The notes beneath the pieces were generated by a model. It worked only from the letters and a program-made list of their open reading frames with translations, did not search any database and had not been told where the DNA came from. The translations under genes were made by a program, and so were the position numbers. A DNA stretch of 32,396 nucleotides from an uncultured Clostridia bacterium (lineage in GTDB: Bacteria > Bacillota > Clostridia > UBA1212 > UBA1255): the NCBI GenBank assembly GCA_904420095.1, contig CAJFUB010000037.1, positions 1 to 32,396 on the forward strand, given 5' to 3'. Within the stretch, counting starts at the first letter, position 1, and each line of letters opens with the position of its first letter. This document shows, piece after piece, positions 23,293-32,204 of the stretch.

Positions 23293-26200
23293 ATGACCAA
23301 GCATCGCCATATTTATCGACAGAAGCGGACTGCCGTTTTTATCCTGCTGGCCGCCGTGCTGATCTGCGCGGCGGTGTGCAGAAGAAGCGGCGGGGAGGAA
23401 GCCGAGCCGGAACGGGAAAAGGGACTTACGGCGTATGTCCTGCGGGCCGATACTACCATATATATGGAATTTGGGGTTCGAAATGAATTTCTGCGCGCCC
23501 TTCACGGCGGAGAGCTCTCCGGTGAACTGCTGCTTTCCGCGCGCTCCGGCGACACGGTCGTTTCCGGCCGGCGCGCCTACAGTACGGCGGAAGCGGACCA
23601 GCCCGAGACGAGAATCGCGCTGGAAACGGAGCCGTATCCGTCGGATTCGGACGGATCCTTTTTGGTTACGCTGGAATTTGCGGACGCCGAACAGGGAGTA
23701 AAAGAATCGATTTCTATGACGGTAAAGGATTTCGTCGTTCAGCTAAGCCGCGACAGCGTCAAATGCGTCGTAGATCAGATGACGAATGAAGAAAAGGCGC
23801 GGCTGGTAACGGGCTATAATATTTTAACGGAGCATTCGGAGGAAATCGGAGGCACAACGCTTGCCGGCGCGGCCGGCGCAACGGCTGCGATTCCCCGCCT
23901 GGGTATCCCGAGCATCTATTTTGCCGACGGTGCCGCCGGAGTCCGGATTTCGAGTCAGAGCACGGGATATCCGTCAGGAACCGTGCTTGCAAACAGCTGG
24001 AATACAGAGCTTGTCGAGAAGGTGGCGGCCTCGATGGGGAGAGACGCCGCGGCGTTCGGGATCGACGTACTGCTGGCTCCCGGAGCGAATCTGCAGCGCG
24101 ACGTGCTGGGGGGCAGGAATTTTGAATACTTCTCGGAGGATCCTTTGCTGACGGGCCGGATCGGTGCGGCATATGTGCGGGGGCTTCAATCCGAGAACGT
24201 CGGCGCAGCCGTAAAGCATTTTGCGGCGAATAATCAGGAATCGGCCAGGGGAACGGTCAGCGCCGAGCTCACCGAACGGGCGCTCCGGGAGCTTTATCTG
24301 AGCGGCTTTGAAAGAATCGTGAGGGAGGCCGCGCCGTGGACGGTCATGACCTCCTATAATAAACTGAACGGGAAATATACGAGCGTCAGAGAGGATCTTA
24401 ATACAGGAATTTTACGAAACGAATGGGGCTTCCACGGAATGGTCATGACCGACTGGGACGCGTCCGGAGGAAAAACGGATCTGCTGCTGGCGCAGAACGA
24501 CCTTTCCATGCCCGGAAAAGACGCGGACTGCAGACAAATTGCGTCCGCACTGGAACGCGGCAGGCTGGATACCGCTCTGATCGACCTCTGCTGCGAAAAT
24601 ATATTAAACGTGGTGGCTCGCTCCAATACGATGCGCCGGCTGGAGGGAAACGGGAACATCCCCGACGCAAACGGGAAGCCCGATCTGGAAAGCGGCGCGC
24701 AAATTGCCAGGGAGGCGGCCTCGGAGGGCATCGTGCTGCTGAAAAACGAAGGCGCGCTTCCTTTTGAAAAAGGAGAAATCGCCTTGTTCGGAAACGGACA
24801 GATCCATACGCGGACCGGCGGGTTCGGAGCGGGCGTTATTAATCCGCCGGATACCGTGTCGATTGCTGAAGGACTGGAGGCCTCGGCCGCGTTTACTCTG
24901 AACGACGAAATCCGCTCGCTTTACGCCTACTGCGGCGACAATGCAATCGGAATCGATCGGGACGAGAATCCGAAGGAGGACACGCAGGAGCTGGTGATTT
25001 CTTCCGGGACCGCGATGGCCGCCTCCGAGCGCTCGGACTGCGCAGTGATCGTGATTACCCGATCCACCAGGGAGGGGAAGGATCATCGCGCCGGAGAAGG
25101 CGACTTCTGCCTGAATCAGCGCGAAGCCGATCTGATCCGCGTCGTATCGGAGGCATTCCACGAGGCCGGCAAGAAGGTAATCGTCGTAATCAATGCCGGA
25201 AATCCGATCGAAGTCGCCTCCTGGCGCGACTCTGTGGACGCAATTTTATACGCGGGACTTGGCGGACAGGAAATGGGGCATGCCGTCGCCGATGTGATCT
25301 CCGGCGCCGTAAATCCCAGCGGGAAGCTGACCGCGACATTTCCGCTTTCCTATTCCGATGCTCCTTCTTACCGGAATTTTCCGGGAAACAGCGAAGAGGT
25401 CATATACTATGAGGATCTTTACGTAGGCTACCGTTTCTATGAAACCTTCGGAATCGACGCGGCCTATTCGTTTGGACACGGTCTTTCCTATACGGATTTT
25501 GCTTATTCGGAGCCGTCTCTTTCCGGCAGCGCGGAGGACGGCAGCCTTGCGGTTACGGTCACGGTCGAAAACACGGGCGCATACCGCGGCAAAGAGATCG
25601 TGCAAGTTTATGTAAAGAAGCCGGGTACGAGTCAGGAACAGCCGGCGCTTGCGCTTGCCGCCTTCGGCAAAACGAAGCTGCTCCGCCCCGGCGAATCGGA
25701 AACGCTTACCCTAAGGATCGATGACTATGCCCTGCGCACCTATTTGGAGACTGTTTCCGACTGGATTCTCGAGGAAGGCGAGTATCGTTTGTATACGGCG
25801 GCCTCCGTCTGCGATCTCCGCGGCGAATTACAATTCCGGATTGCGGAACGGCGTGTGGTTCAGGACGTGGAAAACCGCTGCGCGCCCACCAAGGAAAGAG
25901 CGGTGCTGACACAGGCGGGCGGCCTTCCGGATACGTACGGAAGGGAAAATCTTGCGCTGAACAAATCGGCTTCGGCCGATGTATCGGAAGGTATTTATAT
26001 CCCGGAGTATGCCGTAGATGGAGACTATGTCAGCCGCTGGAGCGGCTTCGCGGATTCCGCATCGCCGCGGCACTGGCTGCAGATCGATCTGGAACAGGAA
26101 TACCGGATCGATGAAATCCGGATCGTCTGGGAATCAATCGGTTCTTCTTATACGATTGAGCTCGCCGGAGAAGACGGCGGCTGGAACACGGCGGAACGCG

Positions 26201-26328
26201 TCACAGACACCTCCTCGCTGGAGCATACGGTCTTTCCAGAGGGCGAAAAAGCCCGCTATATCAGAGTGCAGATCGGAAAGCAGGGCTTTGCCAGTATCTT
26301 TGAAATTGAAGTATATGGAAGGGAATAG
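23293..26328 (+). CDS. GH3 beta-glycosidase with N-terminal anchor and C-terminal F5/8 type C (CBM32-like) domain
   Basis: The 1011-residue extracytoplasmic enzyme has a hydrophobic N-terminal anchor (about residues 12-29). A beta-rich domain (about 40-150), a full GH3 catalytic domain, a GH3 C-terminal alpha/beta domain, a fibronectin III-like domain (about 750-830, KEIVQVYVKKPG) and a discoidin-type F5/8 C domain at 885-1011 (LALNKSASADVS ... YIRVQIGKQGFASIFEIEVYG) follow. The nucleophile is D387 in VMTDWDA, the substrate-binding KHFAAN motif is at 308-313, and the acid/base is probably in HRAGEGDF. It likely removes beta-linked glucose or xylose from plant oligosaccharides at the cell surface. 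The start at 23293 has GGGAGG ten bases upstream; a TTG at 23227 adds an unlikely prefix. No sorting signal is seen. Confidence 0.9.
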   Translation: MTKHRHIYRQKRTAVFILLAAVLICAAVCRRSGGEEAEPEREKGLTAYVLRADTTIYMEFGVRNEFLRALHGGELSGELLLSARSGDTVVSGRRAYSTAEADQPETRIALETEPYPSDSDGSFLVTLEFADAEQGVKESISMTVKDFVVQLSRDSVKCVVDQMTNEEKARLVTGYNILTEHSEEIGGTTLAGAAGATAAIPRLGIPSIYFADGAAGVRISSQSTGYPSGTVLANSWNTELVEKVAASMGRDAAAFGIDVLLAPGANLQRDVLGGRNFEYFSEDPLLTGRIGAAYVRGLQSENVGAAVKHFAANNQESARGTVSAELTERALRELYLSGFERIVREAAPWTVMTSYNKLNGKYTSVREDLNTGILRNEWGFHGMVMTDWDASGGKTDLLLAQNDLSMPGKDADCRQIASALERGRLDTALIDLCCENILNVVARSNTMRRLEGNGNIPDANGKPDLESGAQIAREAASEGIVLLKNEGALPFEKGEIALFGNGQIHTRTGGFGAGVINPPDTVSIAEGLEASAAFTLNDEIRSLYAYCGDNAIGIDRDENPKEDTQELVISSGTAMAASERSDCAVIVITRSTREGKDHRAGEGDFCLNQREADLIRVVSEAFHEAGKKVIVVINAGNPIEVASWRDSVDAILYAGLGGQEMGHAVADVISGAVNPSGKLTATFPLSYSDAPSYRNFPGNSEEVIYYEDLYVGYRFYETFGIDAAYSFGHGLSYTDFAYSEPSLSGSAEDGSLAVTVTVENTGAYRGKEIVQVYVKKPGTSQEQPALALAAFGKTKLLRPGESETLTLRIDDYALRTYLETVSDWILEEGEYRLYTAASVCDLRGELQFRIAERRVVQDVENRCAPTKERAVLTQAGGLPDTYGRENLALNKSASADVSEGIYIPEYAVDGDYVSRWSGFADSASPRHWLQIDLEQEYRIDEIRIVWESIGSSYTIELAGEDGGWNTAERVTDTSSLEHTVFPEGEKARYIRVQIGKQGFASIFEIEVYGRE

Positions 26329-26340
26329 AACGGAAAAATT

Positions 26341-26829
26341 TTAGAGCGAGGGATTCAGCGGCAGCTCAAGAATGCTTTTTTGCACCGAAAATCCAAGATG
26401 CTCATAAAATGAGACGGCGGATTGATTAAAATTCCATACGTTTAGCTCGACGCTCTGGGCTCCAATGGACAAGGCGTGCTTTTTCACTTCTTCCAGCAGC
26501 GCCCTGCCAAGTCCCCGGCCGCGGCTCTGCTCTTCCACGCAGAGATCGTCGACGTAGAGGATTTTGCGGCTGTTTAGCAGCGCGTCTCCGCCGGATTCGC
26601 GCACGATGCAGAACGCGTATCCAAAGACGTGCCGCGTCTCGTCGGCGGCAACGAATACCGGCTTCCCTTCATCCTGCAGAATCTCGGCCAGCTGTGCCGC
26701 ATCGTATTTGCTGCTGCCGGACCGGAAAATATCCGGTCGCCCGGCGTGATGCAAAGCGGCGATGTATTTGAGAAGCCGCTGCAGCTCGGACTGATCTTCC
26801 TGTTCCGCTCTTCTGATTACAATTCCCAT
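26341..26829 (-). CDS. GNAT family N-acetyltransferase
   Basis: The 162-residue single-domain protein carries the acetyl-CoA-binding motif A as DDLCVEEQSRGRGLGRALLEEV (Q/RxxGxG/A) and a motif B with NVWNFNQSAVSFYEHLGF. It transfers acetyl from acetyl-CoA to an unknown amine; the pattern is like RimI-type or small-molecule acetyltransferases. The start has AAGGA ten bases upstream. It converges on the GH3 gene with 12 bases between and is otherwise alone, so context gives no clue to its substrate. Confidence 0.9.
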   Translation of the reverse strand: MGIVIRRAEQEDQSELQRLLKYIAALHHAGRPDIFRSGSSKYDAAQLAEILQDEGKPVFVAADETRHVFGYAFCIVRESGGDALLNSRKILYVDDLCVEEQSRGRGLGRALLEEVKKHALSIGAQSVELNVWNFNQSAVSFYEHLGFSVQKSILELPLNPSL

Positions 26830-26897
26830 GTTCAGTGCATCCTTTCTGTATTTTTCCTTAATATTTTAACGCGGCGCGCCCTTTGCCGCAATACTGC

Positions 26898-26926
26898 TTT
26901 GCAAAATCTTTTCGTTCTGCTAAAAT
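26898..26926 (+). promoter_or_regulatory. Promoter whose start point coincides with the ATG of the HAD gene
   Basis: TTTGCA (26898-26903), a 17-base spacer and TAAAAT (26921-26926). The ATG at 26933 lies seven bases after the -10, at the expected start of the transcript. No Shine-Dalgarno sequence is present in between. Confidence 0.6.
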
Positions 26927-26932
26927 AAACGC

Positions 26933-27547
26933 ATGAAAAATTTTATTTGGGATTTCGACGGGACATTATTCGATACATATACGCATACCGTAACGCTGCT
27001 TCATAGGTACATGGCCGAACAAGGCAGACGGTACGATTATGGCGCGCTGTACGCCGTGTGTCGGGAGCATATGGGAAAAGCGCGGGCATTCTGCGGCGCG
27101 GACGAGGCGGAATGGGCCGAATTTTTCCGCAGAGAGGCCGAGCTTGATACGCCCCCGCTTGCACGTCCGTACGAGGGGACGGAAACGGTATTATCGGAGA
27201 TCCTTGCCAGGGGAGGCAGCAATTTCCTTTACACCCACAGAGACGACGTCTCCATAAAATATCTTATAAAATTCGATCTTTACAAATACTTTGCGGGCTT
27301 TGTCACAAGAGAAAACGGCTTTCCACAGAAGCCGGCCCCGGATGCAATCCTGTATCTGCTTGCGCAATTCCGACTCGATCCGGCGGAAACGATTATGATC
27401 GGAGATCGGGAAATCGATATTTTAAGCGGAAAAAACGCCGGGATCCATACGTGTCTTTTTACGGACGGAAATCCCGGCGCAGCGGCTTCGGAGGCCGAAT
27501 ATACCGCCGGAAATATGGCGGACCTCCAAGCTCTCTTCCTAAAATAA
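26933..27547 (+). CDS. HAD-superfamily hydrolase, phosphoglycolate phosphatase-like
   Basis: The 204-residue enzyme has motif I WDFDGTLFDT (nucleophile and acid-base Asp), a helical cap (about 18-85), motif II in FLYTHRDD, the conserved K in PQKPAPDAI and motif IV IMIGDREIDI, all in normal spacing. It presumably dephosphorylates a small metabolite; the cap is of the subclass I type. The mRNA looks leaderless (see the promoter). It converges on glnS with only three bases between stop codons. No neighbour fixes the substrate. Confidence 0.88.
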   Translation: MKNFIWDFDGTLFDTYTHTVTLLHRYMAEQGRRYDYGALYAVCREHMGKARAFCGADEAEWAEFFRREAELDTPPLARPYEGTETVLSEILARGGSNFLYTHRDDVSIKYLIKFDLYKYFAGFVTRENGFPQKPAPDAILYLLAQFRLDPAETIMIGDREIDILSGKNAGIHTCLFTDGNPGAAASEAEYTAGNMADLQALFLK

Positions 27548-27550
27548 CCT

Positions 27551-29227
27551 TTATGCCTTGACAGCCTGCTTTTTCCAGCTGTCCTTCAGAGAAACGGTCC
27601 TGTTGAAAACGGGCCTTTCTTTTGTATGCTCATCATCGCTGCTGAAGAACCCGCTTCGCAGGAACTGAAAATGCGCGTTTTTCTCACAGTTTGCCAGATA
27701 CGGCTCGACGACGGCGTTTTTACAGACGCGCAGCGAATCGGGATTCAGCTTTTCCGTAAAATCCCTTCCGTCCGAATCGTCCGACGGATCGGGATCCAGG
27801 AAGAGCTGGTCGTACAGGCGCACTTCCGCCGGTACCGCGTCATGCGTGGAAACCCAGTGGATCGTTCCCTTGACTTTGCGATCGGGCAGCCAGCCGCCTC
27901 TCGAGGCCGGATCGTAAGTGCAGTGTACGACTGTGACATTCCCGTTTTCGTCCGTTTCGTAGGAAACCGCCCTGACGTAATAAGCGTATTTCAGGCGAAC
28001 CTCGTTGCCGGGAAAGAGGCGGAAGTAGCCCTTGACGGGTTCAATCATAAAATCGGACCGCTCGATATAAAGCTCTTTAGAAAAAGCGACCTTTCTCATG
28101 CCCATATCCGGGTTTTCCGGATTGACCTCGGCATCGAACTCCTCGATCGTCGTCTCGTCATAATTATCAATAACAAGCTTAATGGGATCCAGGACGGCCA
28201 TGCCGCGCGGCGCGATCCGGTTCAGATCCTCGCGGATACAATATTCAAGCAGCCCGTAATCTGCGACGCTGTAGCTTGTGGATACGCCGACCATATCGAT
28301 AAAATTCCGGATAGAGGCCGGGGTATAGCCTCTTCTTCTGAGACCGCAGAGCGTCGGCATCCGCGGATCATCCCATCCGTTTACGATGCCGGTTTCTACC
28401 ATTTTGCGCAGATAGCGCTTGCTCATGATCGTATACGTAAGATTCAGGCGTGCAAACTCATTCTGACACGGAGCCGGATCAAACGGTCCGCATTTTTCCA
28501 CCACCCAATCATAAAGCGGCCGGTGGTCCTTAAATCCGAGGTCGCACAGCGAATGCGTGACGCCTTCAAACGCATCCTCCAGCGGATGTGCGAAATCGTA
28601 CATCGGATAGATGCACCAGGCGTCCCCGGTATGATGATGCTGGGCGTGTACGATCCGGTACAGGACGGGATCGCGCAGATTCATGTTGGGCGACGCCATA
28701 TCAATTTTGGCCCGGAGCACCCTGCTCCCGTCGGGAAACTCGCCGCTTCGCATCCTCCGGAACAATTCAAGATTTTCCTCCGGAGAGCGGTCGCGGTACG
28801 GGCTGTTGGTTCCCGGCTCCGTGAGCGTGCCGCGATAATCTCGGATTTCGTCCGCATTCAGATCGCAGACGTAGGCCAATCCGTCTTTTATGAGCTTCTC
28901 GGCGCATTCGTACATACGGGGAAAATAATCCGAGGCATACAAAACGTTTTTCCAGGTATAGCCAAGCCAGCGGACGTCGTTCATGATTGCATCTACGTAC
29001 TCCGTATCTTCCTTGCTCGGATTTGTATCGTCGAAGCGCAGGTTGCAGTAACCGCCGTACTTTTCCGCCGTTCCAAAATCGATGCAGATCGCCTTTGCAT
29101 GTCCGATGTGCAGATAGCCGTTCGGCTCCGGGGGGAAACGCGTACAGACGGTTTTTCCGTAGTATCTGCCGCCTTCCTTGATGTCGTTTTCTACGATTTC
29201 ATGTATAAAGTTATTGCTGGCTTCCAT
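27551..29227 (-). CDS. glnS: Glutaminyl-tRNA synthetase
   Basis: The 558-residue class I synthetase has the HIGH signature at residues 40-43 in [15 protein letters not shown] and the KMSKS-type loop MSKR at 268-271. The GlnRS-specific [24 protein letters not shown] and the C-terminal anticodon-binding beta-barrels are present, and length is normal. It charges tRNA-Gln directly; the tRNA-Gln(TTG) gene is 17 kb away in this window. It starts inside the end of gltX, sharing 17 bases, with AAGGAA upstream of the ATG. Many Firmicutes lack GlnRS and use the GatCAB route, so it is informative for the lineage. Confidence 0.97.
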   Translation of the reverse strand: MEASNNFIHEIVENDIKEGGRYYGKTVCTRFPPEPNGYLHIGHAKAICIDFGTAEKYGGYCNLRFDDTNPSKEDTEYVDAIMNDVRWLGYTWKNVLYASDYFPRMYECAEKLIKDGLAYVCDLNADEIRDYRGTLTEPGTNSPYRDRSPEENLELFRRMRSGEFPDGSRVLRAKIDMASPNMNLRDPVLYRIVHAQHHHTGDAWCIYPMYDFAHPLEDAFEGVTHSLCDLGFKDHRPLYDWVVEKCGPFDPAPCQNEFARLNLTYTIMSKRYLRKMVETGIVNGWDDPRMPTLCGLRRRGYTPASIRNFIDMVGVSTSYSVADYGLLEYCIREDLNRIAPRGMAVLDPIKLVIDNYDETTIEEFDAEVNPENPDMGMRKVAFSKELYIERSDFMIEPVKGYFRLFPGNEVRLKYAYYVRAVSYETDENGNVTVVHCTYDPASRGGWLPDRKVKGTIHWVSTHDAVPAEVRLYDQLFLDPDPSDDSDGRDFTEKLNPDSLRVCKNAVVEPYLANCEKNAHFQFLRSGFFSSDDEHTKERPVFNRTVSLKDSWKKQAVKA

Positions 29228-30698
29228 TTTCTACCGTTCCTTCCGTTTCGAGCTTTTTGATTCCGACGGCAAGCCTGCGCATCGTTTCGCCGTACCCCAG
29301 GATTTCCGCGATTTCCGTGGCGCCTCCGGGACTGACTTCTTTTCCGCTGAGCGCCGTTCTGACGGGCCAGAGAATCTGACTGTTTTTCACGCCGTTTTGT
29401 TCTGCCAGAGCGCAGAGCGCTTCATAAAGCCGGGCGGACGTCCAGTCTGCGCGCAGCGTGCTTTCATTGTCCGTAAAATATTGGAGGACCTTCCGCAGAT
29501 TCTCCAGCGAATTGGTTTGATCGGTTTTCATTTTTTTATGACAGTAGATTGCAGTGTCATATTCAGGCAGCTCCTTGAAAAAAGCGATTTTATCCGGGAT
29601 TTCCGTTAAAACCTCAGTTCTTTGCTGAATGAGCGCGCAGATTTTACCGATATCGAGATCGTTTTCGCCGAGCGCCTGTTCTACATACGGCTGCGCAAGC
29701 TGCCGGAACTGCTCAGGCGTGCTGTTCCGAATATATTCCGCATTCATCCAACGAAGCTTCTCGATGTCAAAAATCGAGGGCGACTTGTTGAGCCCTTCGA
29801 TGGTAAAATTCTCTTCGAGCTCTTTGAGTGTGAAGAATTCGCGGGTTCCTCCCGGGCTCCAGCCGAGCAGCGCGATATAGTTGAGAATTGCCTCGGGAAG
29901 ATACCCTTTCTGGATGAGATCCTGGAAGGAAGCGTCCCCGTTCCGCTTGGAAAGCTTGGTGTGCGCGTCCTTCATGATGCTCGGCAAATGGATATATACG
30001 GGGATTTCCCATCCGAAGGCCTGATACAGAATATTATATTTCGGGGTGGAGGAGAGGTATTCGTTGCCTCGGACCACATGGGTTATTTTCATAAGGTGGT
30101 CGTCGATCACGTTCGCGAAATTATAAGTGGGCAGACCGTCGGATTTAATCAGAATCTGATCGTCAAGCGTATCGTTATCTACCGTTATATCGCCGTAAAC
30201 GACGTCGCTGAATGTCGTTTTCCCTTCTCTGGGGACCAATTGCCGGATGACGTATGGTTTGCCCTCCGCCAGATTCTTTTCAATCTCGTCCTGCGAAAGG
30301 CCGAGGCAGTGCCGATCGTAATTAAAGGCGACTCCCTCGCTTGTCCTTAGAGCGTCAAGGCGCTCCTTTGAGCAGAAGCAATAATACGCCGCCCCGCGCT
30401 GGATGAGCTGCTTTGCATATTCCAGATAGATGTCCTTGCGTTCGCTTTGGATATACGGGCCATAATCGCCGCCGACGCCAGGCCCCTCGTCGTATGTGAT
30501 TCCGGTCATTCGGAGCGTTTCTAAGACTGCATCCATGGCGCCCTCCACATACCGCCCCTGATCGGTATCCTCGATTCTTAATATAAATTGCCCGCCCTTT
30601 GAGCGTGCAATCAAATATTCATATAAAGCGGTCCGTAAATTTCCGATATGCATGAAGCCCGTAGGGCTCGGAGCGAATCTTGTTCTGATGACGGCCAT
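29211..30698 (-). CDS. gltX: Glutamyl-tRNA synthetase
   Basis: The 495-residue class I synthetase has [12 protein letters not shown] (HIGH-type signature at 17-20), RIEDTDQGR, a zinc-knuckle-like YCFC...C (C107, C109, C131) and the KLSKR loop at 248-252. The C-terminal helical cage recognises the anticodon. It attaches Glu to tRNA-Glu. The discrimination against tRNA-Gln cannot be judged. The promoter at 30777-30749 gives a leader of about 45 bases, too short for a T-box. The last 17 bases overlap glnS, so the two synthetases are co-transcribed and may be translationally coupled. Confidence 0.97.
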   Translation of the reverse strand: MAVIRTRFAPSPTGFMHIGNLRTALYEYLIARSKGGQFILRIEDTDQGRYVEGAMDAVLETLRMTGITYDEGPGVGGDYGPYIQSERKDIYLEYAKQLIQRGAAYYCFCSKERLDALRTSEGVAFNYDRHCLGLSQDEIEKNLAEGKPYVIRQLVPREGKTTFSDVVYGDITVDNDTLDDQILIKSDGLPTYNFANVIDDHLMKITHVVRGNEYLSSTPKYNILYQAFGWEIPVYIHLPSIMKDAHTKLSKRNGDASFQDLIQKGYLPEAILNYIALLGWSPGGTREFFTLKELEENFTIEGLNKSPSIFDIEKLRWMNAEYIRNSTPEQFRQLAQPYVEQALGENDLDIGKICALIQQRTEVLTEIPDKIAFFKELPEYDTAIYCHKKMKTDQTNSLENLRKVLQYFTDNESTLRADWTSARLYEALCALAEQNGVKNSQILWPVRTALSGKEVSPGGATEIAEILGYGETMRRLAVGIKKLETEGTVENGSQQ

Positions 30699-30723
30699 AT
30701 TCTGTTTTTCCTTTCATATATTT

Positions 30724-30741
30724 ATAAAATACTGATTTTAT
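30724..30741. promoter_or_regulatory. Palindrome ATAAAATACTGATTTTAT in the gltX leader
   Basis: It differs at one base from the core of the dyad upstream of the GH127-like gene at 23113-23132. It lies 26 bases before the gltX ATG, inside the transcribed leader. Confidence 0.4.
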
Positions 30742-30748
30742 CTTTATA

Positions 30749-30777
30749 ATAATAAGGCTAAACATGTCCGAAGTCAA
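30749..30777 (-). promoter_or_regulatory. Promoter of gltX-glnS
   Basis: TTGACT (30777-30772), a 17-base spacer and TATTAT (30754-30749) on the minus strand. Confidence 0.75.
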
Positions 30778-30787
30778 TATTCTGAAG

Positions 30788-30821
30788 GTTTTTACTTTGC
30801 CTGCCGGCCGTGAGTAAAAAC
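30788..30821. repeat. Dyad GTTTTTACT-N16-AGTAAAAAC, copy 1
   Basis: Nine-base perfect arms around a 16-base spacer. It sits between the divergent gltX and ispD promoters, ten bases from the gltX -35. Two further copies with the same arms and the same 16-base spacer lie at 32154-32185 and 32205-32236. Confidence 0.7.
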
Positions 30822-30859
30822 AAAAATGATTTTGAAGATGACAATATCTTGAAATGTTG

Positions 30860-30875
30860 TATAATACTGTATAAT
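30860..30875 (+). promoter_or_regulatory. Tandem TATAAT hexamers upstream of ispD
   Basis: Two perfect TATAAT hexamers begin ten bases apart (30860 and 30870). A TTGAAA at 30849-30854 is 15 bases from the second. Either could serve as -10 for ispD. Confidence 0.45.
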
Positions 30876-30894
30876 GAAAGAAAGGGGCCCTCAG

Positions 30895-31572
30895 ATGAAC
30901 ATTGCATTGATTCTTGCGGCCGGAAAGGGAACCAGGATGGGCGCCCCAGTGCCGAAGCAATTTATAGAATATAAAGAAAAACCGATCCTGATTTATACTC
31001 TGGAAGCATTTGCCAAACACCCCGAAATCGATGAAATTTGCGTTATTTGCCCAAATGACAGCATTGATTTTACAAAAAAAATGATAAACGAATATCAGAT
31101 TCCAAAAATTTCCTGGATCTGCGCAGGAGGGAGCACACGCCGTGAATCCTCGAAAATCGGCGTTTCCAAACTGATGGAAACGCATGAAAAGGACGATATC
31201 GTTTTGATCCACGATGGTGCGCGCCCAAATCCTTCTGCGCGGATTATCACGGAAAATATTGCCGTCGCAAAGGAAAAAGGCGCGTGCGAGACCGTAGTGC
31301 CCAGCAGTGACACCATTGCGGTCTCCGTGGATGGAGCCAGACTCCACAGAGTTCCCAACCGTGAGGTTTTATACAATGTACAGACACCCCAGTCCTTCCG
31401 GCTCGGACTGATCCACCAAGCGCATCTTGCCTGCGAAGATTGCGGCGCTACGGACGACGCGGCTCTCATCCTGCGCAGCGGCGGCGAGGTTTTTCTGGTA
31501 GAAGGCGACAAGCTGAACATAAAAATCACAACAGAGGAGGATCTCCGAATATTATACAGCATAATGGAATAG
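30895..31572 (+). CDS. ispD: IspD: 2-C-methyl-D-erythritol 4-phosphate cytidylyltransferase (or TarI-like)
   Basis: The 225-residue nucleotidyltransferase has the CTP-binding loop LAAGKGTRMG with PKQF (residues 7-24), the catalytic region IHDGARP, VPSSDTI, QTPQSFRL, TDDA and VEGDKLNIKIT followed by EEDL. IspD transfers CMP to methylerythritol phosphate in the non-mevalonate isoprenoid pathway. Ribitol-5-phosphate cytidylyltransferase (TarI) has the same fold; no teichoic acid gene such as tarJ is next to it, so IspD is preferred. The ATG at 30895 with AAAGGGG seven bases upstream fits the protein start; an upstream ATG at 30874 has none. A small DUF3343-like gene follows after 23 bases. Confidence 0.85.
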   Translation: MNIALILAAGKGTRMGAPVPKQFIEYKEKPILIYTLEAFAKHPEIDEICVICPNDSIDFTKKMINEYQIPKISWICAGGSTRRESSKIGVSKLMETHEKDDIVLIHDGARPNPSARIITENIAVAKEKGACETVVPSSDTIAVSVDGARLHRVPNREVLYNVQTPQSFRLGLIHQAHLACEDCGATDDAALILRSGGEVFLVEGDKLNIKITTEEDLRILYSIME

Positions 31573-31595
31573 GATTCGGAGGTGTAGATTCGGGA

Positions 31596-31817
31596 ATGTC
31601 AAGATGTTTATGCATCGCTCGGACGCAGAATCAAGCGGCCGCTATTTTGGGCATGCTCCGTCAATGTAAAATCAGTGGTGCGATCGTTCCAACGCCGCAG
31701 CGCTTTATTGAAGGTAAAACATGCTCATACAGTGTAGAGTTCCCTGCGCGGTATCTTTCCGCCGTAACGAGTATTTTACGCGACAACGGCCTGGATAACG
31801 AAATTGTTTCCATTTGA
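31596..31817 (+). CDS. Small DUF3343-like protein
   Basis: The 73-residue protein begins with a strand-rich SRCLCIARTQNQAAAILGML and continues with IVPTPQRFIEGKTCSYSVEF. This resembles DUF3343 proteins, which are small single-domain proteins with a PxP...CxxxxxF pattern. They are proposed to be sulfur or selenium carriers or activity regulators, but no function is proven. Cysteine 43 or so (in KTCSYS) is the conserved one. A GGAGGTG lies 11 bases before the ATG. It follows ispD closely and probably shares its transcript. The family assignment is from pattern memory only. Confidence 0.6.
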   Translation: MSRCLCIARTQNQAAAILGMLRQCKISGAIVPTPQRFIEGKTCSYSVEFPARYLSAVTSILRDNGLDNEIVSI

Positions 31818-31834
31818 TTCCGGTAAAAATACTC

Positions 31835-31863
31835 TTGCTTTTTGCTTGGAACCAATATATAAT
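31835..31863 (+). promoter_or_regulatory. Promoter of the 6S RNA
   Basis: TTGCTT (31835-31840), a 17-base spacer and a perfect TATAAT (31858-31863). The predicted start is about 31870. Confidence 0.7.
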
Positions 31864-31869
31864 TACGCC

Positions 31870-32085
31870 AATGGATGCTTGATAGGCTTCCTGGGGTGTT
31901 CGACAAGAACCTATATTTTGAACCTACATCATATTCAAGGGATTCCGAGTCAGATGTTTTTAAATCGGGCCGCAAGCTAATTCCGGCATCCCCGGCAGCG
32001 GAAGATTGATAATACACACAGGATACCCACCTAGCGCGGCTAGGTGTCAAAATATCGGGGCGGCACTTCGGGGCCTATCAAATAT
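31870..32085 (+). ncRNA. ssrS: 6S RNA (RNA polymerase-binding regulatory RNA)
   Basis: A long irregular rod is closed by TTGATAGGC (31879-31887) and GCCTATCAA (32073-32081). Just inside lie CCTGGGGTGTTCG on the 5' side and CGGGGCGGCACTTCGGGG on the 3' side. The pieces TTGAACCTACATC, GCATCCCCGGCAGCGGAAG and GGATACCCACCTAGC-GCG-GCTAGGTGTC are ones I associate with clostridial 6S RNA. The length of about 210 bases, a housekeeping promoter and a perfect terminator 30 bases downstream all fit. 6S RNA mimics an open promoter and holds sigma-A polymerase in stationary phase. The family call is from memory and fold, not from a covariance search. Confidence 0.75.
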
Positions 32086-32110
32086 CAAATTTTATTTGTA
32101 AATGTTTTTG

Positions 32111-32139
32111 CCCGCGGAACTTGATTCCGCGGGTTTTTT
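32111..32139 (+). terminator. Rho-independent terminator downstream of 6S RNA
   Basis: CCCGCGGAA/TTCCGCGGG with a five-base loop and six T residues. Confidence 0.95.
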
Positions 32140-32153
32140 GTTGATTTTTGTAG

Positions 32154-32185
32154 TTTTTACTTGGAGAGAGGGACGGGAGTAAAAA
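32154..32185. repeat. Dyad TTTTTACT-N16-AGTAAAAA, copy 2
   Basis: Eight-base perfect arms and a purine-rich 16-base spacer. Adjacent to copy 3, 19 bases away. Confidence 0.7.
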
Positions 32186-32204
32186 AGGAGGAGAGAAATT
32201 GAGG

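Noticed and set aside
27626..29260. 544-codon plus-strand frame opposite glnS
   Set aside because: glnS has all class I synthetase motifs; the opposite frame has none.
31661..32050. 129-codon minus-strand frame
   Set aside because: It runs antisense through the 6S RNA and the DUF3343-like gene and has no coding features.
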